In this document: piece after piece, positions 40,840 to 48,827 of the stretch | How positions within the stretch are numbered: position 1 is the first letter of the stretch | How the letters are laid out: each line of letters opens with the position of its first letter | Assembly: GCA_905214545.1 (NCBI GenBank) | Contig: CAJMMO010000002.1 | Coordinates: 124,001-188,000 of the forward strand | Origin: an uncultured bacterium | Lineage (GTDB): Bacteria > Bacillota > Bacilli > Lactobacillales > Lactobacillaceae | Length of the DNA: 64,000 nt | Direction: 5' to 3' | Program-made: the position numbers and the translations under genes | Notes under the pieces: generated by a model | Seen by the model: the letters and a program-made list of their open reading frames with translations, nothing else | Told to the model about the DNA's origin: nothing | The model's database searches: none

Positions 40840-42142
40840 AGGCATTGCCGCCGTTGTGGCCGCCGACCAGGTTGGCGCGCTTGATGGCCGTGCCGCCCGG
40901 CAGCAGGCTCGAGGCCTTAACCAAGCTGGTGAAGCCGTAGCGCTGGCGCAGCCGGTCGACGGTGTAGTCAAAGCGCCGCTGCTTGATTTCGGCACCGGGC
41001 TTTTTAAATAAACTCAGCTGCTGGCTGGCCGCCGGCCGCAGGTCCCCGTAGGCGACGCCGACTTCGCGCACGGGCCGGCCGTCCCAGTTTTTACGCAAGA
41101 GGGCTAACAGCTCGGCGACCAGGTCATCGTTCAAATTTGTCGGGCTGATCTTCTGCCGGGCCGCAAAGCCGTGGCGGCTGCCTTCTGCGCGCAGCGAGTA
41201 GCCGATAAACAGGCTGACTCTTCCGGCCTGAAAGCCGTGGGCCCGGATCCGGGCGGCAGTCTGCTCGCCGATCTCGCGCACCACGATGGCGAGTTCGGAA
41301 TAGCTGCAGTAGTCGCGCGTTAAGACTTGGGAGTTGGAGTAGCTTTTGTTTTTGGGAAAATACTTCTGGCTGATGATGCTGCGGTCGACACCCCAGCTCA
41401 TGGCAAACAGCTGCTCGCCGATCACCCCGAATTCGCTTTTTAACAGCGCGGGGTCGCTGTGGGCCAGCTCGTACATGTTGTTGATGCCGATCCGTCTCAA
41501 GTGGCTGGCAATGCCCTTGTTGATGCCCCAGACGTCTTCCAGGTTTTTAACCCGCCAGATGGTGTCGGGCACGTCAATGTAGTGCCAATAGGCGATGAGC
41601 GAGCGCCGCTTTTTGGCCGACAGGTCCATGGCCAGCTTGGCCAGCAGCGGGTTTTCGCCGATGCCGCAGCTGGTGTACAGGCCCAAGGTGTTCCGGATGT
41701 CTTTTTGGATGCGGCGGGCGACCAAATAAGGGTCGTCGCCAAACAGGCGCCAGGACTTAGTCATGTCGATCATGGCCTCGTCGATGGAATAGACGTGGAT
41801 GTCTTCGCGCGCGGCGTATTTTTCAAAAATGGCCAGCACTTGCAAGGACCGCTTGATGTACAAGTTCATGTGCGGCTGGACAAGCAATAAGTCAGGCCGT
41901 TTGCTCTTAGGCGGCAGCGCCCGGCCCCGCATGACGTTGGTCAGCCCGTACTTGGCTTTGGCCATGGGCGACGCCGCCATGATCAGCCCGCTGCCAAAGC
42001 TGGAATTTTCCGGCCGCGACATGACGGCCAGCACCGCCTTCATGGGGTTTAAGCCCAGCCGCAGGGCCTCACACGACGCGTAAAAGGACTTGTTGTCGAT
42101 CATGAAGATCAGCCGGTGCGGTTCATAGCGATAGTCATACAT
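40832..42142 (-). CDS. Y-family DNA polymerase (UmuC/UvrX type)
   Basis: Translesion polymerase of 436 residues. Catalytic Asp in FMIDNKSFYASCEA near residue 16 and the SIDEAMIDMT motif near 118 (Asp-Glu pair) are intact. Also visible are the fingers/palm region and helix-hairpin-helix segment NLEDVWGINKGIASHLRRIG near 200, with the little-finger domain after 270. It is the UvrX/YqjW-type rather than DinB by its FGSGLIMAASPMAKAKYG segment. The promoter contains a LexA box, so DNA-damage induction is expected. Confidence 0.9.
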   Translation of the reverse strand: MYDYRYEPHRLIFMIDNKSFYASCEALRLGLNPMKAVLAVMSRPENSSFGSGLIMAASPMAKAKYGLTNVMRGRALPPKSKRPDLLLVQPHMNLYIKRSLQVLAIFEKYAAREDIHVYSIDEAMIDMTKSWRLFGDDPYLVARRIQKDIRNTLGLYTSCGIGENPLLAKLAMDLSAKKRRSLIAYWHYIDVPDTIWRVKNLEDVWGINKGIASHLRRIGINNMYELAHSDPALLKSEFGVIGEQLFAMSWGVDRSIISQKYFPKNKSYSNSQVLTRDYCSYSELAIVVREIGEQTAARIRAHGFQAGRVSLFIGYSLRAEGSRHGFAARQKISPTNLNDDLVAELLALLRKNWDGRPVREVGVAYGDLRPAASQQLSLFKKPGAEIKQRRFDYTVDRLRQRYGFTSLVKASSLLPGGTAIKRANLVGGHNGGNAYE

Positions 42143-42169
42143 TTTCCAAAGGCCTCCCTTTTTGTGTCT

Positions 42170-42198
42170 ATTATACGAACTTATGTTCGTATTGGCAA
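42170..42198 (-). promoter_or_regulatory. SOS promoter: LexA (DinR) box between -35 and -10
   Basis: Minus-strand TTGCCA, 17 bases, TATAAT. The spacer contains CGAACATAAGTTCG (42176-42189), which fits the Gram-positive LexA box CGAACRNRYGTTCG with one mismatch. LexA bound here would block polymerase directly. Confidence 0.88.
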
Positions 42199-42235
42199 TA
42201 AAAAAAGAAAGCCAGCAAGGACTGACTTTCTTAGT

Positions 42236-42697
42236 CTATTCAACTTTTAAGATTTGCACTGTGTAATTCCCTGCCGGGGCCTGCACCGTCACGGTCGCGC
42301 CGGCCTTTTGCTTCATGACTGCCTTGCCCAGCGGCGAGTCAAAGGCCAGCTTGCCGGCAGCCAGGTCGGCCTCCATGCGGCCGACGACCTGGTAGTGTTC
42401 GGGCTCGGTGTCGCCCTCAAACAGCAAGTCAACTTGGCTGCCCAAGTCGACGAAGCCGCCGGCTTTCGGCTCCACGATTTCGGCTTAGCGCAGCTGCTTG
42501 TCTAGATAGCGCAGCCGGCTCTGCAGGTGGCCCAGCTCGCGCTTAGCGGTCGTGTATTCGGTGTTTTCCGACAGGTCCCCCAGGCTGCGGGCTTCCTGCA
42601 GCAGTTTGATGCGGCGCGGCCGGTCCTTTTTCAAGGCCGCGATCTCGTCTTTAATCTGCTGGTAGCCGGCCGGGGTCATCTTTTGATAGTAAACCAT
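42236..42697 (-). pseudogene. GreA-like transcript cleavage factor interrupted by an in-frame stop
   Basis: The first 70 codons encode a GreA N-terminal coiled coil, with MTPAGYQQIKDEIAALKK and the acidic tip LSENTEY. They end at a TAA, and the same frame continues AEIVEPKAGGFVDLGSQVDLLFEG and a complete C-terminal FKBP-like domain. GreA reads through this point, so a single base change (for example from GAA, CAA or AAA to TAA) explains the split. A downstream GTG could start the second half, but no good ribosome site is present. Probably a dispensable GreA paralogue; overlaps the lipoprotein stop. Confidence 0.85.
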
Positions 42698-43215
42698 TAT
42701 TTAACCGCGGTCTTCGTGCCGTCAAAGTTCAAGTAGTAGAGCTGGTCGTTTTCCAGCTGGTAGTGGGCAATCGTCGGGGCGACGTTCGGGTCGGCGTTTT
42801 CGGCCTTCATGTGCTCGGAGTTGTGGTTTTCCCGCACGCTGATCACGCCGTTAGTCTGTTCAAAGCTGAAGTCGCTTTGGTCAAAATAGCTTGGGTAGCC
42901 CAAACGGCTGACCACGTCTTTTGCAATTTGCTCGTGCAGGCTGGCGTTGTCGACGGCCTGGTTTGAGTCCTGATTCTGCTTGCCAGTCTGAGTGCTGGTT
43001 TGCGTTTCCTTGTTCTCAGTATTGGCCTTAGCAGCAGTCTTTTTAGCAGTCTTTGGCGTCTTGTTTTTGTCGACTTCCTTGTAGCGCTTAGTCGTCTTGC
43101 TGCTGGAAGTCTGCGCCTTGGCGTCCTCGCCGCTCTTGGCAGTCGTACTGCAGCCGGCGGCCAGCAGCGCGATGGCTGCCAACGCTAACCCTGCAAAAAC
43201 TTTTTTATTCTTCAT
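42697..43215 (-). CDS. Lipoprotein, unknown function
   Basis: 172 residues. Signal peptide with lipobox LAAGC (Cys about residue 22), then a long Ser/Thr/Lys/Gln-rich low-complexity linker (about 25-85), then a small folded domain (HEQIAKDVVSRLGYPSYFDQ... to YYLNFDGTKTAVK). No family recognised. The ATG used has AAGGA upstream; a GTG-type start three codons earlier is not supported. It precedes the broken greA-like gene with a one-base overlap (TAATG). Confidence 0.82.
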   Translation of the reverse strand: MKNKKVFAGLALAAIALLAAGCSTTAKSGEDAKAQTSSSKTTKRYKEVDKNKTPKTAKKTAAKANTENKETQTSTQTGKQNQDSNQAVDNASLHEQIAKDVVSRLGYPSYFDQSDFSFEQTNGVISVRENHNSEHMKAENADPNVAPTIAHYQLENDQLYYLNFDGTKTAVK

Positions 43216-43332
43216 GATAACCATCCTTCAATACATGTGACTTCTGTCTGTATTTTACCACCTTGTCTTTTTTTAGAAAAATTAAGAGCATATAATAGTA
43301 GTTAATGTTTTTTTAAAAAAAGGAGACTGACA

Positions 43333-44646
43333 ATGTCACATGAATTAAGCCTGCAAGAAATCGCTGATTTCTCAGCAGATTTCAATGCCAACAAGCAAAA
43401 TGCCGTTGTCGCCCGCGCAGCTAAGAGAAGCGGCGTGTTAGAAGCCTCATTTAACGACCGGGTTTCCGGCCGCCTGAACCAGGTCTTCTCAACCGAATTG
43501 CCGACCGACAACGTAACTAACCAGCAACGGTCTGGCCGCTGCTGGCTGTTTGCGACCCTGAACATCCTGCGCCACAACTTCGGCAAGAAGTACAACGCCA
43601 AGAACTTCACCCTGTCGCAAGCCTACAACTTCTTCTGGGACAAGATCGAACGCGCCAACATCTTCTACGACGACGTGATCGCCTCAGCAGACAAGCCGCT
43701 CGACGACCGCGCCGTCCGGGCCCTGATGGAAAGCGCCGGCGAAGACGGCGGCCAGTGGCACATGGCCATTTCCCTGGTTGAAAAGTACGGTGTCGTACCA
43801 AGCTATGTCATGCCTGAAACTTACAACACCAACCACACGGCCGACTTTGCCGCAGCCTTGGGCCGCAAGATGAAGAAAGACGCCTTAGTACTCCGCAAGC
43901 TCGCCCAATACGGTAAAAAGGACGAACTGGAAAAGGCCAGAAAGCAATTCTTAAACGAAGTCTACCGCATGACCGCCATTGCTGTCGGCGAACCGCCAAA
44001 GACCTTTGACCTGGAATACAGAGACGACAAGAAGGGCTACCACCTGGACAAGGACCTGACCCCGCTGTCGTTTTTCCACAAGTACTTCAACGTCGACTTC
44101 GGCGACTACGTAGTTTTGGCTAACGCCCCTGACCACGAGTACAACAAGCTCTACTCCCTGCCGTTCCAAGACAACGTCGAAGGCGCCTACCCGATCACCT
44201 TCTTGAACGTGCCGATGGAATACCTGAACCGCGCAGCTGCTGCTCAGCTGAAGGACGGCGAAGGCGTTTGGTTCGGCAACGACGTTGACCGCCAGATGGA
44301 CCGCAAGACCGGCTACCTGGACTTAGACTTGTACAAGATGGACGACCTGTTCGGCATCGACACGCACATGACTAAGAAAGAGCGCCTGGAAACCGGTGTC
44401 GGCGTCGTCTCCCACGCCATGACCTTAGTCGGCGTCGACGAAGACCAAGGCACCATCCGCAAGTGGAAGGTTGAAAACTCCTGGGGCGACAAGACCGGCG
44501 CCAAGGGCTACTACACGATGACCAACGACTGGTTCAACGAATTCGTCTACGAAGTTGTCGTGCACAAGAAGTACCTGACCGCTGAGCAAGTCAAGCTGGC
44601 AGAAGGCAAACCGACCCCATGCCAACCATGGGACTCAATGCGCTAA
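43333..44646 (+). CDS. C1B cysteine aminopeptidase (PepC/PepG type)
   Basis: Intracellular bleomycin-hydrolase-like peptidase that trims peptides imported by Opp. 437 residues; catalytic Cys in QRSGRCWLFATLN (about residue 70), His in VVSHAMTLVGVD (about 362) and Asn in KVENSWGDKTG (about 383). L. delbrueckii encodes several paralogues (PepC, PepG, PepW). The length fits PepG/PepW better than the longer PepC, but I cannot decide between them. AAAGGAG precedes the start and a TATAAT lies 40 bp upstream; a terminator shared with oppF follows. Confidence 0.9.
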   Translation: MSHELSLQEIADFSADFNANKQNAVVARAAKRSGVLEASFNDRVSGRLNQVFSTELPTDNVTNQQRSGRCWLFATLNILRHNFGKKYNAKNFTLSQAYNFFWDKIERANIFYDDVIASADKPLDDRAVRALMESAGEDGGQWHMAISLVEKYGVVPSYVMPETYNTNHTADFAAALGRKMKKDALVLRKLAQYGKKDELEKARKQFLNEVYRMTAIAVGEPPKTFDLEYRDDKKGYHLDKDLTPLSFFHKYFNVDFGDYVVLANAPDHEYNKLYSLPFQDNVEGAYPITFLNVPMEYLNRAAAAQLKDGEGVWFGNDVDRQMDRKTGYLDLDLYKMDDLFGIDTHMTKKERLETGVGVVSHAMTLVGVDEDQGTIRKWKVENSWGDKTGAKGYYTMTNDWFNEFVYEVVVHKKYLTAEQVKLAEGKPTPCQPWDSMR

Positions 44647-44672
44647 GCATTTTTCAATTAAAAAAAGCAAAC

Positions 44673-44704
44673 AAAAAAGGCATCCCTCGCGGGGTGCCTT
44701 TTTT
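44673..44704. terminator. Bidirectional terminator between the peptidase and oppF
   Basis: Stem GGCATCCC / GGGGTGCC (one G-T pair) with loop TCGC, A-run left and T-run right. Confidence 0.92.
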
Positions 44705-44723
44705 GCACAGGTCTAATCAATGA

Positions 44724-45671
44724 TTAATTTTCATAACTGGCGGCGACCTGTTTGTAGTGCGCTACCTCATCGTCAGTGCAGCGCACGAAGTGGCCAGGCA
44801 CGATTTCGTGCATACTTCTGGCTTTGCCGTCCATCTCTTCTGACTTGGCATCGTAAGGAATTCTGTGGGACTTCTTTTCGATTTCAGGGTCAGGAACAGG
44901 GACGGCGGAGATCAGACTCTTGGTGTAGTCGTGCAGCGGCTTGTCGTAGACATCGTCAGCCGGGCCGACTTCCAACAGCTTGCCGTAGTGCATAACGCCG
45001 ATTCTGTCAGAGATAAATTTAACCATGGACAGGTCGTGGGCGATAAAGAGGTAGGTCAAACCCTTTTCTTTTTGCAGGTCAATCATCAAGTTGACGACCT
45101 GAGCCTGAATAGACACGTCCAAAGCGGAGATCGGTTCGTCGGCTACGATAAAGCGCGGTTCTACGGCCAGAGCCCGGGCAATCCCGATTCTCTGCCGCTG
45201 GCCGCCGGAGAACTCGTGTGGGAACCGGCTCGCGTGGTTTTTGTTCAAACCAACAGTTTCCAGCAAGTCCTCGACGCGCTTTCTGCGCTCTTCTTTGCTC
45301 TTCACCAGGTGGTGGATGTCCAGGCCTTCGGCAATGATGTCCTCGACCGTCATTCTAGGGCTCAAGGAAGCGTATGGGTCCTGGAAGATCATCTGCGCCT
45401 GACGGCGGAATTTCAGTTTTTCGTCACGGCCGTGAAGCTTGGCGACATCCTTGCCGTCAAAGATCACTTCGCCGCTCGTCGGCTTGTACAGCTGCAAAAT
45501 GCTGCGGCCGGTCGTGGTTTTACCTGAACCAGACTCGCCAACCAGGCCGAAAGTTTCGCCTTCGTAAATATCAAACGAAACGTCGTCGACAGCCTTGGTG
45601 ACATCCCGGCCAGACTTGAAGTATTGCTTTAAGTGCTTTACTTGCAAAAGCTTTTTCTTTTCTTCTGGCAT
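44724..45671 (-). CDS. oppF: Oligopeptide ABC transporter ATP-binding protein OppF
   Basis: 315 residues. Walker A GESGSGKTT, signature FSGGQRQRIGIARAL, Walker B FIVADEPISALD, H-loop His in IAHDLSMV, and the C-terminal oligopeptide/dipeptide extension with VPVPDPEIEKK. Conserved Cys in the last 30 residues (HFVRCTDDE) may contribute to a metal site as in other Opp ATPases. Last gene of the oppABCDF operon. Confidence 0.96.
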   Translation of the reverse strand: MPEEKKKLLQVKHLKQYFKSGRDVTKAVDDVSFDIYEGETFGLVGESGSGKTTTGRSILQLYKPTSGEVIFDGKDVAKLHGRDEKLKFRRQAQMIFQDPYASLSPRMTVEDIIAEGLDIHHLVKSKEERRKRVEDLLETVGLNKNHASRFPHEFSGGQRQRIGIARALAVEPRFIVADEPISALDVSIQAQVVNLMIDLQKEKGLTYLFIAHDLSMVKFISDRIGVMHYGKLLEVGPADDVYDKPLHDYTKSLISAVPVPDPEIEKKSHRIPYDAKSEEMDGKARSMHEIVPGHFVRCTDDEVAHYKQVAASYEN

Positions 45672-45682
45672 CCTAATCCTCC

Positions 45683-46726
45683 TTAACTGTCTTTTTCGGC
45701 TTGTAATTTCTTGTATTTCGCCCAGCGGCGCTGGATTTCGGCAGGCGGCTCAACCTTAGGAGCACGCGGGTCCAGCAGCCAGGTGGAAGCGTAGTGGGTT
45801 GGTGAGACCTTGAAGAACGGCGGCTTGGCTTCGACGTCGGCCTTTAAGGCGTACTTGTTGCGCGGTGCAAACGGGTCGCCCTTTGGCGGGTCGAGCAAGT
45901 CAGGCGGGGTGCCCGGAATTGACTCCAGCCGGTCTGAGTCCAAGGTAGGCATGGAGTTGATCAGGCCCCAGGTGTACGGGTGTTGCGGGTTGTAGAAGAT
46001 TTCGTCCACGTCGCCGTATTCCAGCAGTTCGCCGGCGTACATTACGGCCACACGGTCAGCCATCCCGGCCACGACGCCTAAGTCGTGGGTGATGAAGATG
46101 ATTGAGGTCTTAACCCGCTTTTGCAGGTCCTTCATCAGGTCCAAAATTTCAGCTTGGACAGTTACGTCCAGCGCGGTCGTTGGTTCGTCGGCCAGCAGGA
46201 TTTCAGGTTCACAGATCAAAGCGATCGCGATGACGATTCTCTGTCTCATACCACCTGAGAACTGGTGCGGATATTCGTTGATCCGCTCTTCGGCGTTAGG
46301 AATACCAACGGCTTTCATCATTTCCAAAGCTTTTTCCCAAGCCTGCTTCTTCGGCACACCCTTGTGCTTGATTAAAGGCTCGGCGATCTGCTGGCCGATC
46401 TTCATGGTCGGGTCCAAGGAAGTCATCGGGTCCTGGAAGATCATGGAGATCTTGTCGCCCCTGATGTTTTGCCAGTCGTGCTCGGAGTTGTTCAGCATCT
46501 CGCGGCCGTGGAACTTGATGGAGCCCGAGATAATCTCGGCGTTGTTAGCCAGCAGGCCGATGATGCTTCTAGTCGTAACGGACTTGCCCGAACCGGACTC
46601 GCCCACGATGGCCAGGGTTTCACCTTCGTCCAAGTGGAAGGACACGTTGCGGATGGCCTTAACTTCACCAGCGTAGGTGTGGAAGTCGATCTTTAAATTT
46701 TCAACGTCTAAAATTCTTTTAGCCAT
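45683..46726 (-). CDS. oppD: Oligopeptide ABC transporter ATP-binding protein OppD
   Basis: 347 residues. Walker A GESGSGKSV, signature FSGGMRQRIVIAIAL, Walker B ILLADEPTTALD, H-loop in ITHDLGVV, and the C-terminal LLDPPKGDPFAPRNKYA motif of the oligopeptide extension. The extension lacks the Cys cluster present in many OppD proteins. Pairs with OppF to power uptake. Eleven bases separate it from oppF. Confidence 0.96.
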   Translation of the reverse strand: MAKRILDVENLKIDFHTYAGEVKAIRNVSFHLDEGETLAIVGESGSGKSVTTRSIIGLLANNAEIISGSIKFHGREMLNNSEHDWQNIRGDKISMIFQDPMTSLDPTMKIGQQIAEPLIKHKGVPKKQAWEKALEMMKAVGIPNAEERINEYPHQFSGGMRQRIVIAIALICEPEILLADEPTTALDVTVQAEILDLMKDLQKRVKTSIIFITHDLGVVAGMADRVAVMYAGELLEYGDVDEIFYNPQHPYTWGLINSMPTLDSDRLESIPGTPPDLLDPPKGDPFAPRNKYALKADVEAKPPFFKVSPTHYASTWLLDPRAPKVEPPAEIQRRWAKYKKLQAEKDS

Positions 46727-46741
46727 ATTCTGTGCTCCCTC

Positions 46742-47809
46742 CTACCGTTGGCTCTTAGGGTCAAACGCGTCACGCAAACCATCGCCTAACAGGTTGAAGG
46801 CAATCATCAGAACACAAAGGACAATGGCTGGGTACCACATTTGGTAAGGCAGGAACTGGAAGTTCTTTTGACCTTCGTTAAGCAGAACACCTAAGGAAGT
46901 TTCTGGTGCGGAAATACCGATACCGATGAAACTCAGGAAGGCTTCGAAGAAGATTGCTGATGGGATGGTGTACATCGTCTGAATAATGATAATACTTGAA
47001 AGGTTTGGAATCAGGTGCTTCCAAGCGATCTTGCTTGAAGACTCGCCCAAGGATTGTGCGGCCAGGACGTATTCCTGGTTCTTGAGCGAAAGCGTCTCGG
47101 CTCTGATCTGCCGGGCCATCGTAGTCCACGATGAAAAGGCAATGGCTAAGATAATTGACTTCAAGCCTGGCTTTAAGATAACCAGCAACAGGACGGCGAT
47201 AACCAAGTTAGGAATCGATGAAATAATCTCGATTATTCGCTGCATCACGTTGTCTGTCATTCCTCCGCGCCAGCCGGAGATAACCCCATATATGACCCCG
47301 ATCGTTAGGTCGAAGAACGCGGCCACTAGGGCAACAATCAGTGAAATTTTAGTACCGTAAATAATTCTTTGGCCTAAGGACCGACCAAGGTAGTCGGTAC
47401 CTGCGATGAAGTACTTGTCCTTAGGGATGTTGTTTTTAGCGTATTCATCAACCCAAACGCCGTTTTGCTTGATCTTGCCGTTCAAGCCGTTGACGCCGTC
47501 CAGGCCAGGCACTTTGGCCGGCAGGTTAGCGTAACGCGGTTGGGACTTAACCAAGGTTGACTTGTTGATAAAAGGCGTTGAGCCGAAGGCCACGACAACC
47601 ATCAAGATGATAATGATCGCGGAAACGACTGCAGAAGTTCTCTGCTTGAACCGGATCCATACGTTTTGCATGAAGGAAAGCGATGGGCCGGCAATGTTTT
47701 CAGCGCTTTGCGCTTCGTCTTTCGGCAAGCTTTCAAAGGCATCTTGGGAAAGGCTTTGCACTTGCGTTTCTTTTTGCTGTTCTTGTGCTAGTTGTGCTTC
47801 TTGCGCCAT
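46742..47809 (-). CDS. oppC: Oligopeptide ABC transporter permease OppC
   Basis: 355 residues. Long Gln/Glu-rich cytoplasmic N-terminus (about 1-50), first membrane segment, extracytoplasmic loop, then the type-1 permease domain with five further segments and the EAA loop ending with A-x-x-LG (VLAAQSLGESSSKIAWKHLIPN). It begins two bases after oppB ends, with a GGGGG-type ribosome site inside the oppB 3' end. Confidence 0.94.
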   Translation of the reverse strand: MAQEAQLAQEQQKETQVQSLSQDAFESLPKDEAQSAENIAGPSLSFMQNVWIRFKQRTSAVVSAIIIILMVVVAFGSTPFINKSTLVKSQPRYANLPAKVPGLDGVNGLNGKIKQNGVWVDEYAKNNIPKDKYFIAGTDYLGRSLGQRIIYGTKISLIVALVAAFFDLTIGVIYGVISGWRGGMTDNVMQRIIEIISSIPNLVIAVLLLVILKPGLKSIILAIAFSSWTTMARQIRAETLSLKNQEYVLAAQSLGESSSKIAWKHLIPNLSSIIIIQTMYTIPSAIFFEAFLSFIGIGISAPETSLGVLLNEGQKNFQFLPYQMWYPAIVLCVLMIAFNLLGDGLRDAFDPKSQR

Positions 47810-47811
47810 AA

Positions 47812-48741
47812 CTAAGCGTCGCCCCCTTGCAATCTAATTCTTGGATCGATTAAGCCGTAGATAATGTCAGTGATCAGCAAGGCGATAACCAAGCCGACTG
47901 AGAAGACCATCGTGGTCCCCATGATGGTTGGGTAGTCGTTAGTCAGAATTGACTTAACGAATTGTTCACCGATGCCTGGGACGTTGAAGATGTTTTCAAT
48001 AACCATAGAACCGGTCATCAAAGATACGGTGTAAGGCCCAAGCAAAGTTACTAATGGAATCAAGGAGTTACGCAAAGCGTGCTTGCGGACAACTTGTGAC
48101 CGGCTCAGCCCCTTGGCCTTTGCCAACTCGATGTAGTCGGAAGTTAAGGTGTCGACCATGCTGGTTCTGATGAACCGGGCAGTTTCGGCCAGCGGCCCTA
48201 CGCCTAAGGCGATGGTCGGCATGATGGTTTGTGAGAACGAACCCCAGCCGGCGATTGGGAACCAGCCTAACTTTAAGCCGATGTAGTACTGGAGCAAGAC
48301 GGCCAAAATGAAGTTTGGCACGGACTTGCCGATGATAGAAATAACAGTGGCAGTGGTGTCAACCCAGGTACCACGCTTGATAGCGGCGATGGCACCGATG
48401 ATGATCCCGAAGAAAACGCCGAAGATCATGGCTTGCAGCCCCAGCTGCATTGATGCGCCCAGCCGTGAACCGATCAGGGTTGCAACTGGCTGGTTGGAGT
48501 ATTGGAAAGACACGCCCAAATCACCGTGGAGCATCCCGCCCAGGTAGATCAGGTATTGCTGCCAGAGCGGCTTGTTCAAGCCGTACTGTTCATTCATGAT
48601 TTGGATTTGCGCGTGGGTCATCTTGGCCTCGTTAGTGTAAGGCGACCCCGGCATTAGCTTCATTAAGAAGAAAGTGGCCGTGGCAACGATCAACAAGGTC
48701 AGAATCATGTATAAAATTCTTTTTAATAAGTATCTGGCCAT
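47812..48741 (-). CDS. oppB: Oligopeptide ABC transporter permease OppB
   Basis: 309 residues, six membrane segments, first at about 9-30, with the EAA loop YIELAKAKGLSRSQVVRKHA near 205. The ATG used has AAGGA upstream and gives the usual MARYLLKRILYM start; an open frame 14 codons longer overlaps the oppA-oppB hairpin and is rejected. Confidence 0.94.
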   Translation of the reverse strand: MARYLLKRILYMILTLLIVATATFFLMKLMPGSPYTNEAKMTHAQIQIMNEQYGLNKPLWQQYLIYLGGMLHGDLGVSFQYSNQPVATLIGSRLGASMQLGLQAMIFGVFFGIIIGAIAAIKRGTWVDTTATVISIIGKSVPNFILAVLLQYYIGLKLGWFPIAGWGSFSQTIMPTIALGVGPLAETARFIRTSMVDTLTSDYIELAKAKGLSRSQVVRKHALRNSLIPLVTLLGPYTVSLMTGSMVIENIFNVPGIGEQFVKSILTNDYPTIMGTTMVFSVGLVIALLITDIIYGLIDPRIRLQGGDA

Positions 48742-48782
48742 AAGATATGTATCCTTCTTGTTTTTTCGTACCCCTAATCTCA

Positions 48783-48805
48783 AAAATCGGGCAAAGCCCG
48801 ATTTT
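48783..48805 (-). terminator. Hairpin between oppA and oppB
   Basis: Perfect stem AAAATCGGGC / GCCCGATTTT with loop AAA, followed on the minus strand only by TTTTT embedded in the stem end and GAG. A partial terminator or mRNA stabiliser here would give more oppA than oppBCDF. Confidence 0.7.
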
Positions 48806-48827
48806 CAAGCTAATCATTAGAGATTAA

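Noticed and set aside
42236..42475. Independent small gene of 79 codons starting at GTG
   Set aside because: It is the in-frame continuation of the GreA-like N-terminal part and has no clear ribosome site of its own.
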